Shown here piece by piece: positions 16,890-26,233 of a DNA stretch of 64,000 nt. The position numbers and the translations under genes were made by a program. A model generated the notes under the pieces. That model did not search any database. It was not told the DNA's origin and saw only the letters and a program-made list of their open reading frames with translations. Position 1 is the stretch's first letter. Each line of letters starts with the position of its first letter. Source of the stretch: Bin87 sp965208015 (GTDB taxonomy: Bacteria > Chloroflexota > Dehalococcoidia > Lucifugimonadales > UBA3495); assembly GCA_965208015.1 (NCBI GenBank), contig CBDBNT010000004.1, forward strand, positions 248,001 through 312,000, in the 5' to 3' direction.

Positions 16890-17198
16890 ATGCCGGCTTA
16901 CGTGATCTTGCACACCGCCGAAATACTGGACGAAGAACTCCATGCGGAGTTCCGCAGCCGCGTGGGCCCGTTGCTGGAAGCGAGAGGCGGGAAATATTTG
17001 ATGCGCGGCAACGTGTCTGAAGTAATAGGCGGAGATTCGACTGGTCACAACCGCGTGGCAGTCATGGAATTTGAGACGACAGAGCAGGCTCAGGAGTGGG
17101 CAAGGGACCCGCAGCCTCCGGGAGAGTATGCGGAACTGAGGGACCTGCGCAACCGCGCAGCCAGATCCGTTTCTTTGATCGTGGCAAACACTGACTGA
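16890..17198 (+). CDS. DUF1330-family protein
   Basis: A 102-residue protein with the DUF1330 layout: PAYVILHTAEILDEELHAEFRSRVGPLLEARGGKYLMRG followed by VAVMEFETTEQAQEWARDP and YAELRDLRNRAARS. DUF1330 proteins have a small dimeric ferredoxin-like fold (dimeric alpha/beta barrel) and no agreed function. AAGGAGGT 6 bases before ATG 16890 is a near-ideal ribosome site, which suggests strong translation. It appears to stand alone. Confidence 0.85.
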   Translation: MPAYVILHTAEILDEELHAEFRSRVGPLLEARGGKYLMRGNVSEVIGGDSTGHNRVAVMEFETTEQAQEWARDPQPPGEYAELRDLRNRAARSVSLIVANTD

Positions 17199-17599
17199 AC
17201 AGACTTGGTTTTGACGCGGCGGAATTGTGGCCGGGTTTCGAGCTCCTTTTGCAGCGTAAGAACCCGGCCAACTGCCGGCTCCGGGGCGCGTTGACGAATT
17301 CGGTTGCCAGATGCGCGGCTGCGGCTGCCGTCTACCGACAGCGGGATTTGAGCTTCCGAGGCGGTTCGCACCGCTTCGCGCGGGGTCGCCTCACCCGCCG
17401 GACACCGGCCTCCGTTCCGGGTAGCGCAATGCCGGAATCTATCGCCGCCGGCGATAGCAATATGCAACCCGTATGCCTTGACAAAATATCGGGACAAACC
17501 GCAGAATACGCCGCACTAGCGGGCGCTCGATAGGCAGTGCCGGTCGCAGTGTTGATGGACACTTGACCACGATCTTTCGCCCGCGGCCGAGGTAGTCTG
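17199..17599. other. Intergenic region without recognised gene
   Basis: About 400 bases with no convincing coding signal. It holds two hairpins: GGCCGGGTT/AACCCGGCC (17229-17237 with 17261-17269, 23-base loop), perhaps the end of the DUF1330 transcript, and CTATCGCC/GGCGATAG around 17440-17457 with a 3-base loop. Short open frames on both strands show no family pattern. Confidence 0.5.
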
Positions 17600-17839
17600 A
17601 TGGCATTCGTGATTACACAACCTTGCGAGGGAGTGAAGGACGCCTCCTGCGTCGATGTCTGTCCCGTGGATTGCATCCATTCCGACGACGACGCTCCGAT
17701 GTACTACATCAACCCCGACGACTGCATCGACTGCGCCTATTGCGTGGCGGTCTGTCCGGTGCAGGCCATATTCGACGAATTCACCGTTCCCGCCAACCAG
17801 CGGGAATACATCCGCAAGAACCGGCTCTACTTCTCGTAA
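17600..17839 (+). CDS. Seven-iron-type / two-cluster ferredoxin
   Basis: A 79-residue ferredoxin. Cysteines fall at 9, 17, 21 and 25 (C-x7-C-x3-C-x3-C) and at 42, 45, 48 and 52 (CxxCxxCxxxCP). The long first spacing is that of 3Fe-4S/4Fe-4S ferredoxins of the Azotobacter FdI and Thermus types. It carries low-potential electrons in the cytoplasm. The start is followed by the conserved AFVIT. It sits 30 bases upstream of the cyclodeaminase-like gene, but no redox partner is evident beside it. Confidence 0.9.
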   Translation: MAFVITQPCEGVKDASCVDVCPVDCIHSDDDAPMYYINPDDCIDCAYCVAVCPVQAIFDEFTVPANQREYIRKNRLYFS

Positions 17840-17869
17840 CCTCGTCCCTTCGCACTGTTATCGCTGATC

Positions 17870-18823
17870 ATGGCCCGCTTTCTGACCGACGCTGATGTGG
17901 ACCGCTGCGTCGGTCTGCCTGAAATGCTGCCGGCCATCGAGTCGATGATGGCCAACTATGGGCGTGGCGAGGCTGCCAACCTGACCCGGCGCAAAATAAA
18001 CGTGCCCGGTGGTTATCTGGCGGTCATGGGAGGCGGCCTGTCCTATGACGGTGTGTTCGGCGTCAAGACGTTCACTTTTACCGGCAACGGCTACTCCTTC
18101 CAGGTGAGCCTCTACGACGCCACTTCCGGGGCGCTGCTCCTCTACACCCAGGCCAATCGGCTGGGACAACTCCGCACCGGAGCGACCACCGGAGCAGCCC
18201 TGAAGATGCTTGCCAACGCTGACGTTCCCCGGCTCGGCATAGTTGGCACTGGCAACCAGGCCGGTGACCAACTGCGCGCCGCCTGCGCCGTGCGTGACGT
18301 TGGCGAGGTCTACGCGTACAGCCGAAACGCGGAACGCCGTCAGGCATTCGCAACGCGCATGTCCGAGGAACTGGGCCGTCCGGTGATCCCCGCCGAGAGC
18401 AACCAGGACGCCGTTGCCGACTGCGCGGTTGTCATCGGCATCGCCCCGGCAGTCACTCCGGTGATACAGGGTGAATGGCTGTCCGAAGGTGCCACCGTAA
18501 TCGGAGCCGGTCCGACGCGTCCGACCAGCCTCGAGGTGGACGACGCCGTGCTGACGAGAGCCGGTCGCCGGTTCGTCGACTCCCTGGAACAGGCTCCGCT
18601 GGAGTGCGGCGACATCAACGCGGCGGTGGATCGCGGACTGGTGCGCTGGAGCCAGTTCCACGAACTGCGCCACGTCGCAGCCGGACTGGTTCCCGGGAGG
18701 ACCAGCGCCGACGAGATCGTCTACTGCAAGCTGATGGGCACCGGCATTGCCGACGTCGCGGCCGCCAAGCTGGCTTTGGATCGCGCCAAAGAACTCGAAA
18801 TCGGCGTAGACGTGGAGTGGTAG
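17870..18823 (+). CDS. Ornithine cyclodeaminase / mu-crystallin family protein
   Basis: A 317-residue NAD(P)-dependent enzyme. It begins FLTDADVDRCVGLPEMLPAIE and has VMGGGLSYDGVFGVKTFT, QANRLGQLRTGATTGAALK, the Rossmann motif LGIVGTGNQAGDQL, and GAGPTRPTSLEVDD. The family includes ornithine cyclodeaminase, alanine dehydrogenase, ketimine reductase and related enzymes, and sequence alone does not separate them. It is convergent with carB. Confidence 0.85.
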   Translation: MARFLTDADVDRCVGLPEMLPAIESMMANYGRGEAANLTRRKINVPGGYLAVMGGGLSYDGVFGVKTFTFTGNGYSFQVSLYDATSGALLLYTQANRLGQLRTGATTGAALKMLANADVPRLGIVGTGNQAGDQLRAACAVRDVGEVYAYSRNAERRQAFATRMSEELGRPVIPAESNQDAVADCAVVIGIAPAVTPVIQGEWLSEGATVIGAGPTRPTSLEVDDAVLTRAGRRFVDSLEQAPLECGDINAAVDRGLVRWSQFHELRHVAAGLVPGRTSADEIVYCKLMGTGIADVAAAKLALDRAKELEIGVDVEW

Positions 18824-18856
18824 TCCTCCGCCCTTTCTCCCGTTGCAGCCCGCGAT

Positions 18857-21800
18857 TTAGCGGGACATCGCAAGGTATTCGTCCGTGGTCAGGATGCTGT
18901 AGTTATCCAGCCCGGTCAGCATGCTCTCCATGGCGGCCCGGGCAGTGTCCAGCGACGTGAAGCAGGGTATGCGCCGCTCCACCGCGGCCCGGCGGATGTA
19001 AAACCCGTCCCGCATCACCGAAGAGTCACCGGACAGGGTGTTGACCACGGCGCCCACGGTGCCGTCGTTGATCACGTCCAGCACGTCCGGCGAGCCCTGG
19101 CCGATGCGCTTGGTGATGGTCGTCACGGGCAGGTCCATGGCGGTGATCATCGCCGCCGTGCCCTCGGTGGCGTACAGCCGGCAACCGGCGTCGGCCAGGC
19201 CGCGGATCAGGGGGAGGGAGTCGGCCTTGGCATTGTCGGAAATGCTGAGCAGCACCCCCATGCCCGGGGAAAGGTTGATGCTGGCCGCCTGCAACGCCTT
19301 GGTCAGCGCGCCGGTGAAGTCCCGGTCGATACCCATGACCTCGCCGGTGGACTTCATCTCCGGCCCCATGTACCAGTCGACACCCACCAGCTTGGACATT
19401 GAGAAGACCGGAGCCTTGATGCCCACCAGCTTCTGCCGGGGCCAGAGGCCGCCCTGGTAGCCCATGTCCTTCAGCTCGGCGTTGAGCATCACGCGCGTCG
19501 CCAGGTTGGCCACGGGTACGCCCGTGACCTTGGATATGAACGGTATGGTCCGGCTGCCCCTGGGATTGACCTCCAGCACGTACACGGTTGTTTCGTCGGC
19601 ATCATCCGACGGGCTGACGCTGGGGCTGCGGTAGGCATTGCCGCCCTGCAACACGAACTGGATGTTCATCAGCCCGCGCACGCCCAGGGCCAGACCGATG
19701 CGAGTGGTGTAGTCCACCAGCGTGTCGACTTCTTCCTCGGTAAGATTCAGGCCGGGGTAGATGGCCATGGAGTCGCCGCTATGGACGCCGGCCCGCTCCA
19801 CGTGCTCCATGATGCCGGGGATGAGCACCTGCTTGCCGTCGCAGATGGCGTCCACCTCGCACTCGCGGCCCTCCATGTAATGGTCCACCAGGACCTCGCG
19901 CTCCGGCGTGACCTCCGTGGCAATGGTCAGGTAGCGGATCAGTTCGGTGGCGTTGCGCACGATTTCCATGGCCCGCCCGCCCAGCACGTAGCTGGGCCGC
20001 ACCACTACGGGATAGCCGATGCGCTGGGCGACGCGCAGGGCCTGGTCTACCGACTGAACGGTGGCGCCGGGCGGCTGCGGAATGCCCAGATCCACCAGGA
20101 ACCGTTCGAACTTCTGCCGGTCGCTGGCGATGTCGATGGCCTCCGCGCTGGAGCCGAGGATGGGCAGGCCGGCGGCGGCCAGGGACTGGGACAGGTTGAT
20201 GGCGGTCTGCCCGCCGAACTGCACCAGGCTGGGCGGCGGTTGGTCGTCCACCGTTTCGTTGTCGATGATGTCGCGAACGGCCTCCTCGTCCAGCGGTTCG
20301 AAGTAGAGCCGGTCGCTGGTATCGAAGTCGGTGGACACCGTTTCGGGATTGGAGTTGACCATAATGCTGGCCACCCCTTCCTGTGAGAGAGCCCACGCCG
20401 CGTGCACGCTGCAATAGTCAAACTCGATGCCCTGTCCGATGCGTATCGGGCCGCTGCCGATGACGACGGCCTTGGGGCCTTCCAGCGGCGGAGCCTCGTT
20501 TTCGGTGTCATAGGCGCTGTAATAGTAGGGGGTTGCCGCCTCGAACTCGGCCGCGCAGGTGTCGACCATCTTGAAGACCGGCTTGATACCGTGCTGTAGA
20601 CGCAACTGCCTCACCTGTTCGGGCAGGAGCCCGGAGAGGGTGGCAATCTCCGCGTCGGAGAACCCCAGCCGCTTGGAGGTGAGCAGGGTGGGAGGCGTCA
20701 GCGGGTTGCCCAGGAGCCGCCGTTCCTGGTCCACGATGCGCTCCAATGCGGCGATGAACCACGGGTCGATGCTGGTGTGGGCCACCAGCTGGTCGCGGGT
20801 CACCCCGCGGCGGAGGGCTCCCGTGAGCGCCCATAGCCGCAGGTCGTTGGGGTCCAGGGGCAGCGCATCAAGGAGTTGCCGGTAGCCGTCGCGGATGTTC
20901 AGGTTCCGCCATTCCTGATGTTCCCAGAGCAGGGACGTGTTGGGCTGTTCCAGGGCGCGGGTGGCCTTCTGCAGGGCGGCCTCGAAACTGCGGTCAATGG
21001 CCATGACCTCGCCGGTGGCCTTCATTTGCGTGGTAACCGTGCGGTCGCCATCGGGGAACTTGTCGAAGGGCCAGCGTGGAATCTTGACCACGCAGTAGTC
21101 CAAAGCGGGCTCGAAGGCGGCGCCGGTGCTGCCGGTCACCGCGTTGGGTATCTCGTCGAGACGCCGGCCCACGGCGATTTTCGCCGACACCCGCGCGATG
21201 GGATAGCCCGTCGCCTTGCTGGCCAGAGCCGACGAGCGGCTGACCCGGGGGTTCACTTCAATGACGTAGTAGTCCGAATCGGCGTCCCAGTCATTGGGGC
21301 GGTTGCGCATGGCGTCCGGATGCGGTCGCAGCGCCAACTGGATGTTGCACCCGCCCTCAATGCCCAGGCCCCGGATGATCTTCAGGCTGGCCGTGCGGAG
21401 CATCTGGTACTCCTTGTCGGTCAGCGTCTGGCTGGGCGCAACGACGATGCTGTCGCCGGTGTGCGCGCCCATGGGGTCGAAGTTCTCCATGTTGCACACA
21501 GTGATGCAGTTGTCGGCCCCGTCGCGGATGACCTCGTATTCGACCTCCTTCCAACCCACCAGGGAGCGTTCCAGCAGCACCTGGCTGATGGGGCTGGCGG
21601 CCAAGCCGCTCTCGACGATGGCCAGGAACTCTTCCTCGGTGTCGGCGATGCCGCCGCCGGTGCCGCCCAGGGTGTACGCCGGTCGGATCACCAGGGGCAG
21701 GCCGACCTGGGACTTGTATGCCTGGGCCTCGTCCATGGTGGACACGGTTCGGTTGGGCGGCATCGGCTCGCCGATATCGGTCAGAAACTGCCGGAAGAAA

Positions 21801-22192
21801 TCCCGGTCCTCGGCCTTGCGTATGGTTTCCAGTGGGGTTCCCAGGAGGCGCACGTCGTAGCGATCCAAGACTCCCGCGTCGGCCAGGTCGACGGCCAGGT
21901 TGAGTCCGGTCTGTCCGCCCAGGGTGGGCAGGACGCCGTCGGGTCGCTCGCTGGCGATGATGCGCTCCAGCACCGGCACGGTGAGCGGCTCGATGTACAC
22001 GCGGTCGGCGACGTCCTGGTCCGTCATGATGGTGGCCGGGTTCGAGTTCACCAGGACCACCTCCACGCCCTCCTCGCGGAGAGCCTTGCAAGCCTGGGTT
22101 CCGGCGTAGTCAAACTCGGCAGCCTGCCCGATCACGATGGGGCCGGAGCCGATAACCAATACCTTGCGGGGTTGTTGGGGAGAATCAGTCAA
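18857..22192 (-). CDS. carB: Carbamoyl-phosphate synthase large subunit
   Basis: An 1111-residue protein with the two-fold ATP-grasp layout of CarB. The first half begins KVLVIGSGPIVIGQAAEFDYAG and contains GGTGGG; the second half repeats this as AVVIGSGPIRIGQGIEFDYC with VLEVNPRGSRT. The C-terminal methylglyoxal-synthase-like regulatory domain (about 940-1111) ends GAVVNTLSGDSSVMRDG. It makes carbamoyl phosphate for pyrimidines and arginine with CarA. It is about 40 residues longer than the E. coli protein. It is the last gene of the pyrR-pyrB-pyrC-carA operon, separated from carA by one unknown gene. Confidence 0.97.
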   Translation of the reverse strand: MTDSPQQPRKVLVIGSGPIVIGQAAEFDYAGTQACKALREEGVEVVLVNSNPATIMTDQDVADRVYIEPLTVPVLERIIASERPDGVLPTLGGQTGLNLAVDLADAGVLDRYDVRLLGTPLETIRKAEDRDFFRQFLTDIGEPMPPNRTVSTMDEAQAYKSQVGLPLVIRPAYTLGGTGGGIADTEEEFLAIVESGLAASPISQVLLERSLVGWKEVEYEVIRDGADNCITVCNMENFDPMGAHTGDSIVVAPSQTLTDKEYQMLRTASLKIIRGLGIEGGCNIQLALRPHPDAMRNRPNDWDADSDYYVIEVNPRVSRSSALASKATGYPIARVSAKIAVGRRLDEIPNAVTGSTGAAFEPALDYCVVKIPRWPFDKFPDGDRTVTTQMKATGEVMAIDRSFEAALQKATRALEQPNTSLLWEHQEWRNLNIRDGYRQLLDALPLDPNDLRLWALTGALRRGVTRDQLVAHTSIDPWFIAALERIVDQERRLLGNPLTPPTLLTSKRLGFSDAEIATLSGLLPEQVRQLRLQHGIKPVFKMVDTCAAEFEAATPYYYSAYDTENEAPPLEGPKAVVIGSGPIRIGQGIEFDYCSVHAAWALSQEGVASIMVNSNPETVSTDFDTSDRLYFEPLDEEAVRDIIDNETVDDQPPPSLVQFGGQTAINLSQSLAAAGLPILGSSAEAIDIASDRQKFERFLVDLGIPQPPGATVQSVDQALRVAQRIGYPVVVRPSYVLGGRAMEIVRNATELIRYLTIATEVTPEREVLVDHYMEGRECEVDAICDGKQVLIPGIMEHVERAGVHSGDSMAIYPGLNLTEEEVDTLVDYTTRIGLALGVRGLMNIQFVLQGGNAYRSPSVSPSDDADETTVYVLEVNPRGSRTIPFISKVTGVPVANLATRVMLNAELKDMGYQGGLWPRQKLVGIKAPVFSMSKLVGVDWYMGPEMKSTGEVMGIDRDFTGALTKALQAASINLSPGMGVLLSISDNAKADSLPLIRGLADAGCRLYATEGTAAMITAMDLPVTTITKRIGQGSPDVLDVINDGTVGAVVNTLSGDSSVMRDGFYIRRAAVERRIPCFTSLDTARAAMESMLTGLDNYSILTTDEYLAMSR

Positions 22193-22221
22193 TGCAGTGT
22201 CCTCTGTGGGGTGAACAGTGC

Positions 22222-22647
22222 TCAGGAAAAACGGGGCATGGAGCCGGGCAGCTCCATGAGGTTGCGCTCGGTGAGCGCGTTGATCATCTGGAAGATGAAC
22301 GCGCCGAAGAAAGTGCCCTCAGCGTCAAAGTGGGCCAGGTAGATGCCACCCGCCGGCGTGCGCGGTGGGATGACAAAGTCGGTGGCGTCAGGCCCGGCAT
22401 TGATGGCATGTACAAACCCCACCGGCTGGTCGCTGATGGGCTGGCCGGTGGCCGGATCGGTAACCTTGACCGCCAGTTCCCAGCGGGCGCCCAGCTGCCC
22501 GCGGCTAACCGCGGCGAGCAGGTAGCCATGTCCATCATGGGAAAAGGTGTGCACCGTTTCTTCCAGCAGGCCCAGCGTTTCGTTCAGGCTGATGGGCAAC
22601 TGGGTCTCGATGCCCTGCTCTAGCAGAAAGGCGGTAAATCCGGTCAT
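22222..22647 (-). CDS. Uncharacterised 141-residue protein between carA and carB
   Basis: A soluble 141-residue protein with no motif I recognise. It contains a central beta-rich stretch (WELAVKVTDPATGQPISDQPVGFVH), a DFVIPPRTPAGGIYLAHFDAEG segment and a hydrophobic C-terminal helix. It begins 49 bases after carA and ends 30 bases before carB, so it is almost certainly cotranscribed with the pyrimidine genes. Function unknown. Confidence 0.55.
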   Translation of the reverse strand: MTGFTAFLLEQGIETQLPISLNETLGLLEETVHTFSHDGHGYLLAAVSRGQLGARWELAVKVTDPATGQPISDQPVGFVHAINAGPDATDFVIPPRTPAGGIYLAHFDAEGTFFGAFIFQMINALTERNLMELPGSMPRFS

Positions 22648-22695
22648 TGGATGGATGCTCTAGTCAAGATGGTTGGGTGTGATTGGCGAATAGCG

Positions 22696-23826
22696 TTACA
22701 CCAAACGTCCCGCCGGCTTGGCGTCGTCCACCATGGCCAGGAAACGGTCGAAAAGGTACTCATTGTCCTGGGGGCCGGGTGAGGCTTCGGAGTGGTACTG
22801 GATGGTGAACAGGGGCAACTCCCGGTGGCGCAGGCCCTCAACGGTGTAGTCGTTCAGGTTGACGTGGGACACCTCGAGGCCGGGGGGCAGGTTGTCCGAC
22901 GAGACGGCGTATCCGTGGTTCTGCGCGGTGATGTGCACCTGTTCCGTGAGCAGGTCCTTCACCGGATGGTTGCCGCCCCGGTGGCCGAACTTGAGCTTGT
23001 AGGTACCGGCTCCCAGCGCGCGGGCGGCCAGCTGGTGACCGAGGCAGATGCCCATGATGGGAACCTGCCCGATGAGCTGGCGCAGGTTGTCGATGATGTT
23101 GCCCAGCAACTCGGGGTCGCCCGGCCCGGGTGACAGCAGGATGCCGTTGGGTTGCATTGCCAGTATGTCCGCAGCCGGCGTGTAGGCCGGCACGGTGATG
23201 ACCTCGCAGCCCCGGGCCTGCAACAGGCGCAGGATGTTGTACTTCACGCCGGCGTCGGTGACCAGGATGCGTCGGACGCCGGCCGGCGGCGGCGACTTCG
23301 GGTAGCCCTCCTGCTCGCCGTGATCCCAGGCGTACGCGCCGGGCGTGGTGACCGTGCTCACGAGGTCCAGGTCGTCGTAGCGCGGTATCTCGGCAAGGCG
23401 CTGCAACGCTCGGTCCGGATCGTCGGCGGTGATCAGGCCGGTCATCACGCCCCGGGTGCGCAGGCGACGGGTGAGCGCCCGGGTGTCCACGCCGCTGATG
23501 CCGGGAATGTTGTACTCCCACAGGAAAGCATCGAGGGTCATGTCGCTGGAGGCGTGGCTGGGCAGGTCGCAGTGCTGGCGCACGATCAGGGCCGAAACCT
23601 GAATTCGCCGGGATTCGAAATCCCGGCGATTGATGCCGTAGTTGCCCACCAACGGATAGGTGAGCGCGACCATTTGGCCCGCATAGGAGGGGTCGGTCAG
23701 CACCTCCTGGTAACCGGTCATGGTGGTGTTGAAGACCACCTCACCCCAACCGTCCCGCTGCGCGCCGAATGACTCGCCGGTGAAGACGGAGCCGTCTTCC
23801 AATGCCAGGTGTACCGGACGGGTCAT
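22696..23826 (-). CDS. carA: Carbamoyl-phosphate synthase small (glutaminase) subunit
   Basis: A 376-residue protein. The N-terminal CPSase domain shows LALEDGSVFTGESFGA, GEVVFNTTMTGYQEVLTDPSYAGQ and ISGVDTRALTRRLR. The class I glutaminase domain has LLSPGPGDP, the nucleophile Cys in GICLGHQ, then AQNHGYAV and the His-Glu pair in IQYHSEASPGP. It releases ammonia from glutamine for CarB. ATG 23826 overlaps the pyrC stop as ATGA, which fixes the start although the frame is open upstream. Confidence 0.97.
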   Translation of the reverse strand: MTRPVHLALEDGSVFTGESFGAQRDGWGEVVFNTTMTGYQEVLTDPSYAGQMVALTYPLVGNYGINRRDFESRRIQVSALIVRQHCDLPSHASSDMTLDAFLWEYNIPGISGVDTRALTRRLRTRGVMTGLITADDPDRALQRLAEIPRYDDLDLVSTVTTPGAYAWDHGEQEGYPKSPPPAGVRRILVTDAGVKYNILRLLQARGCEVITVPAYTPAADILAMQPNGILLSPGPGDPELLGNIIDNLRQLIGQVPIMGICLGHQLAARALGAGTYKLKFGHRGGNHPVKDLLTEQVHITAQNHGYAVSSDNLPPGLEVSHVNLNDYTVEGLRHRELPLFTIQYHSEASPGPQDNEYLFDRFLAMVDDAKPAGRLV

Positions 23827-25202
23827 GCGTGTGCTCCTTGCTTCAACAGGGTTTCCTCCTCGAATACGATCCGGCCAGCAACCATTGTCGCCGCGACCTG
23901 TCCTTGCAGTTCCACGCCGTCCAACGGGGTGTTTCGCCCCAGGGACGCGAACCGGGTTACGTCCACCGTCCAGCGGGCTTTGGGATCGAAAATCACCAGG
24001 TCGGCGGGCGTTCCCGGCGTCAGGGACGCGTAGGGCGTGAAGGCATCGCCCAGCACCCGGGCCGGGCCGACGGTCAGCCGATGGATCATGGTGGTCAAGT
24101 TGATTGACCCCCGGTGCACCGGCGCCATCAGGGTGCCCAAAGCCGTTTCCAGCACGCTGATTCCGAAAGCCGCGTCGTTGTAGGTGCACTCTTTGCTGGC
24201 GCGTTCGTGGGGTGCGTGGTCGGTGGCGACGCAATCGATGGTGCCGTCGGCCAGGCCGGCGAGGCACGCCGCCACGTCCACGTGACTGCGGAGCGGCGGA
24301 TAGACCTTGGTGGCGGTGTCATAGGCCATGGCGCCCGTCGCCTCCGCATCGCCCTTGCCGCCCAGAGCCCACTCGTCGGTGAGCCACAGATGATGGGGAC
24401 AAACCTCGGCAGTCACCAGGATGCCGCGCTCCTTGGCTTCGCGCACCATGGACACGCTGCCGGCGCTGCTCAAATGCGCCAGGTGGAGGCGGCCGCCGGT
24501 AAGCTCGGCCAGCGCGATGTCCCGCGCCACCATAGACTCTTCGGCCACCGCGGGGATACCCGGCAGGCCGAGCCGGCTGCTGACCCAGCCCTCCGCCATA
24601 ACGCCCGAGGGACAGAGGGCGTGGTCCTGGCAGTGGTTGCTGATCGGCGCGCCGAGATCCCGACTGTAGGTCAGGGCCAGGCGCATCAGGCCCGCGTCGT
24701 GCACCGGGTCGCCGTCGTCGCTGAAGGCGACCACGCCCGCCAACGCCAGTTCCTCCATGTCCGCCAGTTCGCGGCCGGCGCGGTTGCGGCTGACGCATCC
24801 GATCGCCCGCACCCGCACTGCCGCGTCAGCGGCGCGACGGTTGACCAACTCCACCACCGCCTCGTTGTCGACGGCCGGGTCGGTGTTGGGCATGGCGCAG
24901 ATGGTGGTGAAGCCACCCCGGGCGGCGGCGGCGGCTCCGGTCGCGATGGTCTCCTTGTACTCGTACCCCGGCTCGCGCAGGTGCGCGTGGATGTCGATGA
25001 ACCCGGGTGAGACTACCATGCCGGCGACGTTGATTAAGCGTCCGTGCTCGCCAACCGCATTGGCCGGGATCCTGTCGGCAACCTCGCGCACCACGCCGTC
25101 GCTGACCAACACGTCGGCAATGGCGTTCCTGCCGTTGGCAGGGTCGATGACCCGCCCGCCGGCGATCAAGACCGGGGCGGAGTTGTGTGCCCCTGACAAC
25201 AT
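23823..25202 (-). CDS. pyrC: Dihydroorotase, type I
   Basis: A 459-residue amidohydrolase. It has the metal ligands HAH in GFIDIHAHLREPGYEYKE, then SNHCQDHAL, LHLAHLSSAGSV, EVCPHHLWL and ATDHAPH, the standard type I dihydroorotase set. It closes carbamoyl aspartate to dihydroorotate. The TGATG junction with pyrB sets ATG 25202. The C terminus overlaps carA by 4 bases. A complex with aspartate transcarbamoylase is common for this type. Confidence 0.96.
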   Translation of the reverse strand: MLSGAHNSAPVLIAGGRVIDPANGRNAIADVLVSDGVVREVADRIPANAVGEHGRLINVAGMVVSPGFIDIHAHLREPGYEYKETIATGAAAAARGGFTTICAMPNTDPAVDNEAVVELVNRRAADAAVRVRAIGCVSRNRAGRELADMEELALAGVVAFSDDGDPVHDAGLMRLALTYSRDLGAPISNHCQDHALCPSGVMAEGWVSSRLGLPGIPAVAEESMVARDIALAELTGGRLHLAHLSSAGSVSMVREAKERGILVTAEVCPHHLWLTDEWALGGKGDAEATGAMAYDTATKVYPPLRSHVDVAACLAGLADGTIDCVATDHAPHERASKECTYNDAAFGISVLETALGTLMAPVHRGSINLTTMIHRLTVGPARVLGDAFTPYASLTPGTPADLVIFDPKARWTVDVTRFASLGRNTPLDGVELQGQVAATMVAGRIVFEEETLLKQGAHA

Positions 25203-26233
25203 CAGTCGGCTCCCGGACCGGAGCCCACCAACTGGTACAACAATGCCATGCGTATGGCCACGCCGTTGGTGACCTGCTCTTCGATCAGGGAGCGTTCGCC
25301 GTGGGCCAACGCCGTGCTGACCTCGATGCCCTCGTTCATCGGCCCAGGGTGCATCAGCAGGGCGTCGGGGTTGGCCCGGGCCAGGCGCGCGTCGTTCACC
25401 TGCCAGCGGCGGATGTACTCGCGCAGGCTGGGGAAGAACCCGACCTTCTGGCGCTCCAGTTGCAGCCGCAGCGCCATCACCAGGTCGGCTCCCTCGATGG
25501 CGGCGTCCAGGTCCGGCTGCAACCGCACGTTGGCTAGCGGATTGTGTGCTCCGTTGCCGCCGGGACCCCAACCGCCAGGTGTGAACGGATCGGGCAGCAG
25601 CGTGGGCGGACCACAGAGCACGACGTTGGCTCCCAGCTTGGCGAAGCCCCAGACGGCCGAGCGGGCCACCCGGCTGTGCAGCACGTCCCCCACGATGACG
25701 ACCTTGCGGCCGGCCAGGTCGCCCAGATGCTCCCGCGCGGTGTACAGGTCGAGCAGGCCCTGCGTCGGGTGGGCGTGCGCGCCGTCGCCGGCGTTGATGA
25801 CGGCCACGCGGTCCAGGGTGCGGGCCAGGAAATGCGGCGCGCCGGAGTGGGGATGCCGCACCACCAGAGCGTCGACGCCCATGGCCTGTAATGTCAGTCC
25901 GGTGTTCAGCAACGACTCGCCCTTCTCGACGCTGCTGGCGGAGGCAGTCATGTTGATCACGTCGGCGCTGAGGATTTTCCCGGCTTCCTCAAATGAGATG
26001 CGGGTGCGGGTGCTCGCCTCGTAGAACAGGGTGACGACGACCTTGCCGCGCAGGGTGGGCACCTTCTTGACGTCGCGGCTCAGCACCTCGCGCATGGCCG
26101 CCGCGTCGTCTAGGACGGCGGAGATCTCGTCCGCCGTGAAATCGTCCAGGTCCAGCACGTGCCGACGCCGGCTGTCCACGGACGGGTTTTGCCCGGAGGC
26201 GAGGGTCGCATCGACCGTCTGCGTTGTCGCCAT
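25202..26233 (-). CDS. pyrB: Aspartate carbamoyltransferase catalytic subunit
   Basis: A 343-residue protein with the carbamoyl-phosphate loop YEASTRTRISFE, SSVEKGES, the HPTQ motif in HAHPTQGLLDLYT and the HPGPMNEGIE segment. It makes carbamoyl aspartate. ATG 26233 overlaps the pyrR stop (TGATG), so the upstream in-frame GTG at 26260 is unlikely. No pyrI regulatory subunit is adjacent. A Gly/Pro-rich insert near residue 230 (PFTPGGWGPGGNGAHNP) is unusual. Confidence 0.96.
   Translation of the reverse strand: MATTQTVDATLASGQNPSVDSRRRHVLDLDDFTADEISAVLDDAAAMREVLSRDVKKVPTLRGKVVVTLFYEASTRTRISFEEAGKILSADVINMTASASSVEKGESLLNTGLTLQAMGVDALVVRHPHSGAPHFLARTLDRVAVINAGDGAHAHPTQGLLDLYTAREHLGDLAGRKVVIVGDVLHSRVARSAVWGFAKLGANVVLCGPPTLLPDPFTPGGWGPGGNGAHNPLANVRLQPDLDAAIEGADLVMALRLQLERQKVGFFPSLREYIRRWQVNDARLARANPDALLMHPGPMNEGIEVSTALAHGERSLIEEQVTNGVAIRMALLYQLVGSGPGAD

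Noticed and set aside
17199..17599. Possible gene on either strand in the gap after DUF1330
   Set aside because: Short frames show no ribosome site or family motif; only hairpins are visible.
20876..22342. Long open frame on the plus strand (488 codons)
   Set aside because: It is antisense to carB, whose family motifs are clear; such frames are common in high-GC DNA and this one shows no family pattern.
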